Assembly: GCA_016926595.1 (NCBI GenBank) | Contig: JAFGOG010000223.1 | Location: forward strand, 1 to 5,663 | Direction of reading: 5' to 3' | DNA from: Anaerolineae bacterium | GTDB lineage: Bacteria; Chloroflexota; Anaerolineae; JAAYZQ01 | DNA: 5,663 bases | Shown: positions 1 to 5,663 of the stretch, in pieces | Layout: each line of letters begins with the position of its first letter | Numbering within the stretch: the first letter of the stretch is position 1 | Program-made: the position numbers and the translations under genes | The notes under the pieces: model-generated | What the model saw: the letters and a program-made list of their open reading frames with translations, nothing else | The model's database searches: none | Told to the model about the DNA's origin: nothing

Positions 1-2
1 CC

Positions 3-1784
3 AGGGATGGAAAGGTGCATTGGGTGGACGATCGAACTGTCATCGCGCGGGATACTCGAGGACGGCCCACCCACTATGATGGCATCGTCATAGACATCAC
101 CGAGCGCAAGGAGGCCGAACAGGCGCTCCGCGAATCGGAGGAGCGCTTCAGGAGCCTCTTTGAGAACGCGGTCATGGGGTTGTACCGGACCACACCCGAC
201 GGCCGATGGCTCATGGCCAACCCAGCGCTGTTGCGCATGCTGGGGTACTCGTCCTTTGAGGAGTTGGCCCGGCACGGAGTCGTAAGTGAGGCGACTACAA
301 GAGTGTATCCACGCTCTACCTTCATGGAGCGCGTTGAGCAGGAAGGTCAGGTGATTGGTTTTGAGGCTGCCTGGCCAAGAGCCGATGGCAGTCCGCTGTT
401 CATTCGCGAAAGCGCCCGGGTTGTGCGCGACCAGGCTGGAAACACGCTCTACTATGAGGGCACTGTTGAGGACATCACCGAGCGCAAGCAGGCAGAGGCC
501 GAGCGGGAAAAGCTATTGGCCGACCTGGTGCACCGTGGCACGCAGCTCGTGACCGCTGCCGAGGTCTCGGCCTCCGCGAGCACAATCCTTGACCCCGAGG
601 AGCTGATGCGCCAGGCCGCAGATCTGATCCAACACTATTTCGACCTATACTATGTTGGGCTGTTCCTGGTCGACGAAACGGGAGAGCAGGCTGTACTGCG
701 CGCCGGCACCGGGCAAGCGGGCCAAAAGATGCTCAGGGCCGGTCACCGGCTGGCCGTGGGCGGCGAATCGATGATCGGTCAGTGTGTGGCCCACGCAGAA
801 GCCCGCATCGCCTTGGATGTTGGGGAAGAGGCCGTCCGCTTCAACAACCCGCTTCTGCCGGAGACACGGTCCGAGATGGCACTCCCGCTGAAAAGCCGCG
901 GCAAATGCATCGGCGCCTTGACTGTTCAAAGCAGCCAGGAAGCTGCTTTTTCGTCGGGCGATATCACTGCCCTGCAGAGCATGGCCGATCAACTAGCCAT
1001 TGCTATCGCCAACGCCCGCCTGTATGACGAGGTTCAGCACTATGCCTCCCGGTTGGAGGAACGCGTGGCCGAGCGCACTGCGGCGCTCGCCGCTGTCAAC
1101 AGGGAGCTGGAAGCCTTTGCTTATTCCGTCTCTCACGACCTGCGGGCGCCGCTGCGCAGCATGGACGGCTTTAGCCAGGCGCTGCTGGAGGACTATGCCG
1201 ACCAGCTCGACGCTGCGGGCCAGGACTATCTCCGACGCGTCCGGGCAGGCAGCCAACACATGGGACAACTCATTGACGATCTGCTCAAGCTATCGCGACT
1301 GACACGGTTCGAAATGCAGCAGGAAAAGGTTGATCTCAGCGCTCTGGCGCACGAAATCGCCGCCGAGCTGCGCCGGACGCAGCCAGAGCGCCAGGTGGAA
1401 TTCGCCATTGCCGACGGGGTGGTCGCCTGCGGCGATACTCGCCTGCTGCGGGTGGTGTTGGAAAACCTGCTCGGCAACGCCTGGAAGTTCACCGGCAAAC
1501 AGGCCCATGCCAAGATTGAATTTGGGTGTGCCGCAGAAGAGGGCGGGCCTGTCTACTTTGTGCGCGACGACGGGGCTGGCTTTGACATGGCCTACGCCGG
1601 CAGGCTGTTTGGAGCATTTCAGCGTCTGCACAGCACAGCCGAGTTTGAGGGTAGCGGTATTGGCCTAGCCACAGTGCAGCGCATCACTCACCGCCACGGC
1701 GGCCGTGTTTGGGCCGAAGGCATGCCGAACCAGGGCGCGACGTTCTACTTTACTCTGGCAACAGAAGGAGAAGAAACAGCATGA
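3..1784 (+). CDS. PAS-PAS-GAF sensor histidine kinase, phytochrome-type catalytic core (5' end cut by window)
   Basis: Soluble sensor kinase that would autophosphorylate on histidine and pass the phosphate to a receiver. The frame is open to the left edge, and the GTG at 15 lies inside a PAS/PAC motif, so the true start is upstream. Numbering from that GTG: end of a first PAS with D27-I-T-E-R-K; complete second PAS about 38-157, ending in the same motif at D153; GAF about 190-338; coiled coil about 342-368; HisKA with phospho-acceptor H374 in [10 protein letters not shown]; HATPase with N-box N484/N488, G1 box D518-D-G-A-G and G2 box G546-S-G-I-G-L. The FGAFQRLHS and [12 protein letters not shown] stretches are typical of the kinase class used by phytochromes and relatives. 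No PHY domain, no evident chromophore-binding GAF and no membrane helix are visible. Its stop overlaps the next gene's ATG, so the pair is probably cognate. Ligand unknown. Confidence -1.
   Translation, partial: RDGKVHWVDDRTVIARDTRGRPTHYDGIVIDITERKEAEQALRESEERFRSLFENAVMGLYRTTPDGRWLMANPALLRMLGYSSFEELARHGVVSEATTRVYPRSTFMERVEQEGQVIGFEAAWPRADGSPLFIRESARVVRDQAGNTLYYEGTVEDITERKQAEAEREKLLADLVHRGTQLVTAAEVSASASTILDPEELMRQAADLIQHYFDLYYVGLFLVDETGEQAVLRAGTGQAGQKMLRAGHRLAVGGESMIGQCVAHAEARIALDVGEEAVRFNNPLLPETRSEMALPLKSRGKCIGALTVQSSQEAAFSSGDITALQSMADQLAIAIANARLYDEVQHYASRLEERVAERTAALAAVNRELEAFAYSVSHDLRAPLRSMDGFSQALLEDYADQLDAAGQDYLRRVRAGSQHMGQLIDDLLKLSRLTRFEMQQEKVDLSALAHEIAAELRRTQPERQVEFAIADGVVACGDTRLLRVVLENLLGNAWKFTGKQAHAKIEFGCAAEEGGPVYFVRDDGAGFDMAYAGRLFGAFQRLHSTAEFEGSGIGLATVQRITHRHGGRVWAEGMPNQGATFYFTLATEGEETA
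93..110 (+). repeat. Direct repeat copy 1, PAS-terminal DITERK motif
   Basis: These 18 bases recur exactly at 471-488, 378 bases (126 codons) away, in the same frame. They encode DITERK at the end of the first PAS. A copy with two mismatches lies at 2987-3004 in the hybrid kinase. Conserved protein sequence explains most of it, but exact DNA identity fits PAS module duplication. Confidence -1.
471..488 (+). repeat. Direct repeat copy 2, PAS-terminal DITERK motif
   Basis: Exact second copy of the 18-base repeat at 93-110, closing the second PAS. The pair brackets one complete PAS module, so recombination between the copies would remove or add exactly one PAS domain in frame. Confidence -1.
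1765..1770 (+). promoter_or_regulatory. Shine-Dalgarno for the Rcp1-like regulator
   Basis: AAGGAG lies 10 bases before the ATG at 1781, inside the last codons of the kinase gene. It fixes the regulator's start at 1781 and not at an upstream in-frame start such as 1709. The start overlaps the kinase stop as ATGA, which favours translational coupling. Confidence -1.
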
Positions 1785-2230
1785 AAGGACAGATCATTCT
1801 GTTGGTGGAAGACAACCCCGACGATGAGATGCTGACCTTGCGCGCACTCAAAAAGAACAACATTCTCAACGAAGTTGTGGTCGTGCGTGACGGCGTCCAG
1901 GCCCTGGATTATCTGTTCGGAACTGGAGCGCACGCCGGCCGCGATCTGAGCACAATGCCCCAACTCATCCTGCTTGATCTCCGCCTGCCCAGAATCGAGG
2001 GGCTGGAGGTGCTGCGGCGCCTGCGCGAAGACGAGCGCACGAGGCTTCTGCCTGTGGTCATCCTCACCTCGTCGGACGAGGAACAAGACATTGTGGGCAG
2101 CTACAGTCTGGGTGCCAATAGCTATATCCGCAAACCGGTGGACTTTGCCCAGTTCTCCAAAGCTGTCCAGCAATTAGGTCTCTATTGGCTGGTGCTGAAC
2201 CAAGGCCCGCCCACTGGAAGGAGATCCTGA
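1781..2230 (+). CDS. Rcp1-like single-domain response regulator
   Basis: Stand-alone receiver of 149 residues, the usual size for the Rcp1 family, with no output domain. Acidic pocket E10-D11 sits in VEDNPDD, phospho-acceptor D66 in LLDLRLP, switch T96, aromatic Y115 and conserved K118 in IRKPVDF, so the site looks fully functional. The [12 protein letters not shown] stretch (36-47) and the C-terminal VDFAQF...LGLYWL segment (120-137) are family hallmarks. In cyanobacteria Rcp1 is the partner of the phytochrome kinase Cph1. Here the upstream kinase has the same catalytic type, so phosphotransfer from it is a good inference. The start at 1781 is chosen from the ATGA overlap and the AAGGAG before it. 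The protein would act as a soluble phosphate shuttle or by protein-protein contact; its target is not visible. The last codons contain the ribosome site of the next gene. Confidence -1.
   Translation: MKGQIILLVEDNPDDEMLTLRALKKNNILNEVVVVRDGVQALDYLFGTGAHAGRDLSTMPQLILLDLRLPRIEGLEVLRRLREDERTRLLPVVILTSSDEEQDIVGSYSLGANSYIRKPVDFAQFSKAVQQLGLYWLVLNQGPPTGRRS
2218..2223 (+). promoter_or_regulatory. Strong Shine-Dalgarno for the hybrid kinase
   Basis: AAGGAG, within GGAAGGAGA, lies 7 bases before the ATG at 2231 and inside the end of the regulator gene. The regulator's TGA (2228-2230) directly touches this ATG. Ribosomes ending on one gene can therefore restart on the next, which supports a single transcript and coordinated dosage. 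Confidence -1.
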
Positions 2231-4732
2231 ATGCGCCCAACCCTCCATGCACTGATCGTCGAGGATTCAGAGGACGATGCCCTCCTGATTGCGCGAGAGC
2301 TGCGCCGTGGCGGTTATGAGCTGACCTCAGAGCGCGTGGATACCTTGGACGACTTTAGATCTGCGACCGCCCGGCAGGCCTGGCAGGTCATCATCGCCGA
2401 CTATTCCATGCCGCACTTTAGCGCACTGGCTGCCTTGAGACAAGTGTGGGAAATGGGCCTCGATGTGCCGTTCATCATCGTATCCGGTACAATTGGAGAA
2501 GACAGCGCCGTGGCAGCCATGAAAGCTGGTGCACATGATTATGTCATGAAAGACAACCTGGCACGCCTGGTTCCCGCCGTTCAGCGCGAGCTGCGTGAGG
2601 CAGAATCTCGGCAGGCGCGCAGACGCGCAGAGGAACGGCTGCGCGAAAGCGAGGCACGCTACCGGCAGTCTGTGGAGAACTCACCCAACCCCATCTTTAC
2701 GGTGGACAGGCAGGGCAGGATCCAGATGTGGAATCGGGCCTGCGGGCAGGTTTTCCAATACCAGGCAGAGAAGATCATTGGCGAGGCCTACCATCAGCTC
2801 CTGTGGGATTCGCAAGAGCGGACTGTACTCGATGGCCTACTGACCCAGGTCTGGCTAGGGCTGTCGGTAAGTGAGCAGGAAATGCAGTACCGGTGCAGGG
2901 ACGGAACACAGCGGTTCATGGTCACGCGTATCTACCCCGTGTGCGATCTAGAGGGACGTGTAGAAGGATGCGTGTTTGCCAACACCGACATCACCAAGCG
3001 CAAACGGGCTGAACGGCTGCTCCAGGCGCTGAACATGGCCTCTCTGGCGATGCAGAGAGCCGCTACACCACAAGAGGTACTCACCACAGCAGGAGAGGAA
3101 TTCAAGAAGCTGGGCTTCTCTTGCACGATTTTCTTCACCGATGAAAACCAGAGCAGGCTATTCCCGAAGTACTTCAGTTACGACCAGAAAGCGGTCAGGC
3201 TCGCGGAAAGGCTGATAGGTGTCAAAGCTGAAAGCTTTTCTCTGTCTGTCGAAACGGCGGGTGGGTTGACAGAGGCGATACGCGAGGGAGAAACCGTTTT
3301 CTTGGACGGCACTAGGGAGTTGCGGCAAGTGTTGTCCAAGCCGCTCAGAAAGTTCGCCGGTCAGATCCTAAAGATCCTGGAGATCCCGAAATCAGTAGTC
3401 GCCCCTCTCATCCTGGAGGACAAGACTGTTGGCCTGCTTTCTGTCCAATCGGATGACCTGACCGAAGACGACATGCCAGCCATTACAGCCTTTGCCCACC
3501 AGATGGCGGCTGCCTGGCGCAAAGCCCGCCTTATGCACGACCTTGAAACAAGCCTGGAGGAACTGAAACACACGCAAGCCCAGCTTTTGCAGGCACAAAA
3601 GATGGAAGCGATTGGACGGCTGGCGGGCGGGGTTGCCCATGACTTTAACAATATGCTGACCATCGTCCACCTTTGCACACGGTTGCTAAAGCGGCAATTG
3701 CATTCGGAAGATCCGTTGTTGGAATATGTGCAGCAGATCGAAGAAGCCGGGGAGCGAGCTACCGCCCTGACCAAGCAACTGCTCAGCTTTAGCCGCCGGG
3801 ATGTCATCGAGCCCCATGTCGTCGATCTCAACCAGGAGATCGGCAACCTGAGCCGTATGTTGCAACGCGTTATAGGTGAAGACATCGAGTTTGTGACCGT
3901 GCTGGCCGACGACTTGTGGCCCGTCTATCTGGATCCGGTCCAGATCGATCAGGCCATCGTGAACCTGGCGGTGAATGCCCGGGATGCCATGCCCAGCGGA
4001 GGCTGCCTCACGATCGAAACAGCCAATGTAGTACTGGACGGAGAATCTGCTGCCCGCCACGTAGATGCCCAACCAGGGGATTATGTAAGGCTAACAGTAA
4101 GAGACACCGGGGTGGGGATGGGTGATGAAGTCAAAGCCCACCTTTTCGAGCCATTTTTCACAACTAAAGAGCGAGACCACGGTACCGGTCTGGGCTTGTC
4201 CACTGTCTTTGGCATCATCAAGCAGAATGCCGGACACATCTGGGTTGACAGCGAAGTGGGACAAGGCACAGCCGTCCAGATCTACTTGCCCCGCACCGAG
4301 AAGGTCGAGCCTCAGGATTTGCTGCGCGTGACCCCTATCAGCGCGCTCCACGGCGACGAAACGATCCTGGTGGTGGAGGATTATGGCGGCGTCCGAGATT
4401 TGGCCGCTCAGATCTTGGAGGCGCATGGCTACCAGGTGCTGGCTGCTAAAAACGGATCGGAAGCCCTGCGGATCAGCCTGAGGCACAATCAACCCATTCA
4501 CCTATTGCTGACCGACATGGTCATGCCTGGGATGAACGGCAAGGAGCTGGCCGAGCAGATTCAAGCCCAACGCCCTGGGATACGGATCTTGTACATGTCA
4601 GGGTACGACAATCGCCTGTTTGAGGATCCTGCTGCCTTGGGTGAGGGTGTGGCTTTCCTGGCCAAGCCACTTACCGTGGAAACTCTTACCGAAAAGGTAA
4701 GAGCGGTGTTGGACTTGCCTCGCCCGGGGTGA
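2231..4732 (+). CDS. Hybrid sensor histidine kinase, REC-PAS-GAF-HisKA-HATPase-REC
   Basis: Soluble 833-residue hybrid kinase with receivers at both ends. N-terminal REC about 5-120: E11-D12 acidic pair, phospho-acceptor D57, S85 at the switch site and K107 in YVMKDN. A linker helix leads to PAS about 137-257, closing with D253-I-T-K-R-K. GAF spans about 262-436, then a coiled coil to about 458. HisKA has H470 in GGVAHDFNNML, the NtrB-like type. HATPase about 568-687 has N578/N582, G1 D625-T-G-V-G-M, FEPFFTTK and G2 G651-T-G-L-G-L. C-terminal REC about 710-828 has E716-D717, D762 in LLTDMVMPGMNG, S790 and K812. No membrane helix is seen. The N-terminal receiver could take phosphate from the upstream kinase and tune this kinase, while H470 probably feeds D762. 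The final output, perhaps a histidine phosphotransfer protein, is not in the window. Architecture is confident; signal and wiring are inferred. Confidence -1.
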   Translation: MRPTLHALIVEDSEDDALLIARELRRGGYELTSERVDTLDDFRSATARQAWQVIIADYSMPHFSALAALRQVWEMGLDVPFIIVSGTIGEDSAVAAMKAGAHDYVMKDNLARLVPAVQRELREAESRQARRRAEERLRESEARYRQSVENSPNPIFTVDRQGRIQMWNRACGQVFQYQAEKIIGEAYHQLLWDSQERTVLDGLLTQVWLGLSVSEQEMQYRCRDGTQRFMVTRIYPVCDLEGRVEGCVFANTDITKRKRAERLLQALNMASLAMQRAATPQEVLTTAGEEFKKLGFSCTIFFTDENQSRLFPKYFSYDQKAVRLAERLIGVKAESFSLSVETAGGLTEAIREGETVFLDGTRELRQVLSKPLRKFAGQILKILEIPKSVVAPLILEDKTVGLLSVQSDDLTEDDMPAITAFAHQMAAAWRKARLMHDLETSLEELKHTQAQLLQAQKMEAIGRLAGGVAHDFNNMLTIVHLCTRLLKRQLHSEDPLLEYVQQIEEAGERATALTKQLLSFSRRDVIEPHVVDLNQEIGNLSRMLQRVIGEDIEFVTVLADDLWPVYLDPVQIDQAIVNLAVNARDAMPSGGCLTIETANVVLDGESAARHVDAQPGDYVRLTVRDTGVGMGDEVKAHLFEPFFTTKERDHGTGLGLSTVFGIIKQNAGHIWVDSEVGQGTAVQIYLPRTEKVEPQDLLRVTPISALHGDETILVVEDYGGVRDLAAQILEAHGYQVLAAKNGSEALRISLRHNQPIHLLLTDMVMPGMNGKELAEQIQAQRPGIRILYMSGYDNRLFEDPAALGEGVAFLAKPLTVETLTEKVRAVLDLPRPG
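4683..4703. repeat. Perfect 8-bp inverted repeat, possible RNA hairpin
   Basis: CTCTTACC, a five-base GAAAA loop, then GGTAAGAG. It lies inside the last codons of the hybrid kinase, about 27 bases before its stop. On the plus strand no T-run follows, so it is not a classical terminator there. On the minus strand it sits about 84 bases beyond the permease stop and is followed by only three Ts. It could serve as a weak terminator or 3'-end stabilising hairpin for the permease transcript, or be incidental to coding. Confidence -1.
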
Positions 4733-4786
4733 TGGGCATTCGCAGAGATCTTGCTCGAATTACGTCGCTCCTGCTGCACTTTTTCC
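4733..4786. other. 54-base convergent intergenic spacer
   Basis: This is the gap between the ends of the hybrid kinase (plus) and the permease (minus). It contains a short T-run at 4780-4784 after an imperfect GCAGAG / CTCCTGC pairing with a loop of about 20 bases, too weak to call as an intrinsic terminator. No gene fits here. Confidence -1.
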
Positions 4787-5542
4787 CTATAGCCGGCGAG
4801 TCCGCACCCGCAGGGCGATCGCCGCCAGGGCGTAGGTCACGGCCGCCAGGATAAGGCAAGCGAGCACCCCCTTCCAGATGGCCGCCCCGTCCCAGCCTGT
4901 GTTCAGGATCGCGCGCATTGCCTCCAGCACGTAGGTGATCGGGTTAGCCTGAGCCGCGCCCTTTAGCCAGCCGCTCAGCAGGTCAAGCGGCACAAAGGTG
5001 GGCGCCAGGAAAGTGAGGGGGAAGAAGATAAAGCTAGCGCCCTGCGTCGCTGCAGCACTGCCGCTGCCCAGCGCCGCCGACACTGTGAATCCGGCAAAGC
5101 CGGTGCCGAGCAGCACGGCAAAGCTGATGACCGCCAGCAGTCCGAGCACGCCGGCTGCCGAGTGTAATCCCAGCAAAAGCGCCACAAACACCACGATGGC
5201 CGCCTGAATGCCAAGTATGACCGAGCCAGCCAGGATCGGTCCGAGCAGCAATGCCGGGCGACTCACCGGTGTCAGGATCAGCTTGTCGAAATAGCCACGT
5301 TCCAGGTCACGGACCAGGTTCTGTGCGGCAATGCCAGCGCCCGATAGAGCCGACGAGACGATCGACAGCGGCAGGATGAAGCCCAGGTAGCTGCCGCTAA
5401 TGCCGGGAATAAAGCCGGACGCCTTGCCAAGCGTTGACTGGTAGATGACCAGGAAGAAAAGGCTGATAACGACCGGCGGCAGCAGGGCTTCCGGCGCGCG
5501 AGCGATAGTCACCAGGCTTCGCCGCAATCTTGCCGGCGACAA
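4787..5542 (-). CDS. ABC-2 type transporter permease, DrrB-like (N-terminus abnormal)
   Basis: Inner-membrane permease of a DrrAB-type ABC exporter (drug, lipid or antibiotic efflux; substrate unknown). Numbering from the TTG at 5542, about six hydrophobic segments are visible: 19-37, 52-73, 97-125, 130-158, 164-188 and 224-246. Family signatures are RDLERGYFDKLILTPVSR (78-95), FVPLDLLSGWL (183-193) and NPITYVLEAMRAIL (200-213). At 251 residues it is near the usual size but looks short at the N-terminus. Homology-like sequence begins almost at once with LRRSL (from about 5527). The frame is closed by a stop at 5561-5563 and offers only TTG/GTG/CTG starts. I see no Shine-Dalgarno before 5542. 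The region 5542-5397 overlaps the out-of-frame tail of the ATPase reading frame. The original start was probably lost in a deletion; whether it is still expressed is uncertain. Family call is strong, start is not. Confidence -1.
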   Translation of the reverse strand: MSPARLRRSLVTIARAPEALLPPVVISLFFLVIYQSTLGKASGFIPGISGSYLGFILPLSIVSSALSGAGIAAQNLVRDLERGYFDKLILTPVSRPALLLGPILAGSVILGIQAAIVVFVALLLGLHSAAGVLGLLAVISFAVLLGTGFAGFTVSAALGSGSAAATQGASFIFFPLTFLAPTFVPLDLLSGWLKGAAQANPITYVLEAMRAILNTGWDGAAIWKGVLACLILAAVTYALAAIALRVRTRRL

Positions 5543-5663
5543 TGATCGCCACCGTGTCGGTCAGCTCGTCGGCCTCCTCCAGGTATTGCGTAGTTAGAAA
5601 GACGGTAATGCCCAATTCCCGGTTGAGCCGCCGTACCTCCTGCCAGACATCCCGCCGGCTGGC
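5397..5663 (-). CDS. DrrA-like ABC transporter ATP-binding subunit, partial and broken at its 3' end
   Basis: Cytoplasmic ATPase partner of the permease; its 5' part lies beyond the right edge, so Walker A, the signature motif and Walker B are not seen. Reading from 5663, residues 1-48 match the region after the D-loop: ASRRDVWQEVRRLNRE, then VFLTTQYLEEADEL and VAIIVAGKIAA. Glutamine 26 in TTQYLEEAD occupies the H-loop position, which is normal for DrrA-type ATPases. After about residue 48 (near 5520) one expects a GTP-AEL-like turn and roughly 90 more residues of C-terminal domain. Instead the frame runs through permease DNA in the wrong phase, giving about 40 unrelated residues up to the stop at 5397-5399. 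The protein therefore lacks its regulatory/dimer-stabilising C-terminus. This could be a pseudogene, a genomic deletion or an assembly join. Confidence -1.
   Translation of the reverse strand, partial: ASRRDVWQEVRRLNRELGITVFLTTQYLEEADELTDTVAIIVAGKIAAKPGDYRSRAGSPAAAGRYQPFLPGHLPVNAWQGVRLYSRH

Noticed and set aside
1709..1780. Upstream extension of the regulator to a start at 1709
   Set aside because: The extra residues lie inside kinase coding DNA and do not belong to the receiver fold. The AAGGAG and ATGA overlap support 1781.
1745..2173. 142-codon minus-strand open frame antisense to the Rcp1-like gene
   Set aside because: It mirrors a well-conserved receiver gene and its product matches no family I recognise.
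3121..3180. Lower GC stretch in the hybrid kinase GAF (26 of 60 bases G or C) as a sign of domain transfer
   Set aside because: Nearby 60-base rows counted by hand return to 32 and 36 of 60, so the dip is local and not convincing.
3361..3885. 174-codon minus-strand open frame antisense to the hybrid kinase
   Set aside because: It is opposite intact HisKA/GAF coding sequence, its protein is rich in Ser, Arg, Cys and Trp with no domain, and no ribosome site is evident. It is a shadow frame.
4091..4501. 136-codon minus-strand open frame in the HATPase/REC region
   Set aside because: It is opposite conserved kinase boxes, with low-complexity shadow composition.
4733..4786. Intrinsic terminator in the convergent spacer
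   Set aside because: There is only an imperfect six-pair stem with a long loop before a short T-run; this is not enough to call.
1..5663. tRNA, rRNA, CRISPR array, insertion sequence or attachment site
   Set aside because: No cloverleaf, spaced repeat array, transposase sequence or terminal inverted repeats were seen by eye on either strand.

Overview
The window holds a plus-strand cluster of three two-component signalling genes (positions 3-4732). Facing it on the minus strand is the end of an ABC-2 drug-export type operon (5663-4787). The two sets converge across a 54-base spacer. Moderately GC-rich DNA, dense packing and long PAS/GAF kinases point to a free-living bacterium with large sensory capacity. 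The style of both GAF domains reminds me most of Chloroflexota (Anaerolineae-like). That is recollection-based inference and not proof.

Signalling cluster. The first gene is cut by the left edge and encodes a PAS-PAS-GAF histidine kinase with a phytochrome-type HisKA/HATPase core. Its stop overlaps the start of a 149-residue single-domain response regulator of the Rcp1 type (ATGA overlap). That gene in turn abuts (TGA then ATG, no gap) an 833-residue hybrid kinase, REC-PAS-GAF-HisKA-HATPase-REC. All key catalytic residues are visible in all three proteins. None carries a DNA-binding or enzymatic output domain, and no membrane segment is visible. The likely reading is a soluble phosphorelay: the first kinase phosphorylates the Rcp1-like protein and perhaps the N-terminal receiver of the hybrid kinase, with the final output encoded elsewhere.

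Transport end. The minus strand reads first through the C-terminal half of a DrrA-like ATPase (entering at the right edge), then a DrrB-like six-helix permease. The junction is abnormal. Recognisable ATPase sequence stops near 5520, right after the strand that follows the switch region. Recognisable permease sequence begins near 5527 in the +1 frame. The usual ATPase C-terminal domain, the intergenic spacer and the permease N-terminus are all missing. This looks like a deletion of a few hundred bases, real or from assembly, and is the most notable anomaly here. I found no mobile element, tRNA, rRNA or CRISPR, and nothing that I can defend as a wholly new system.
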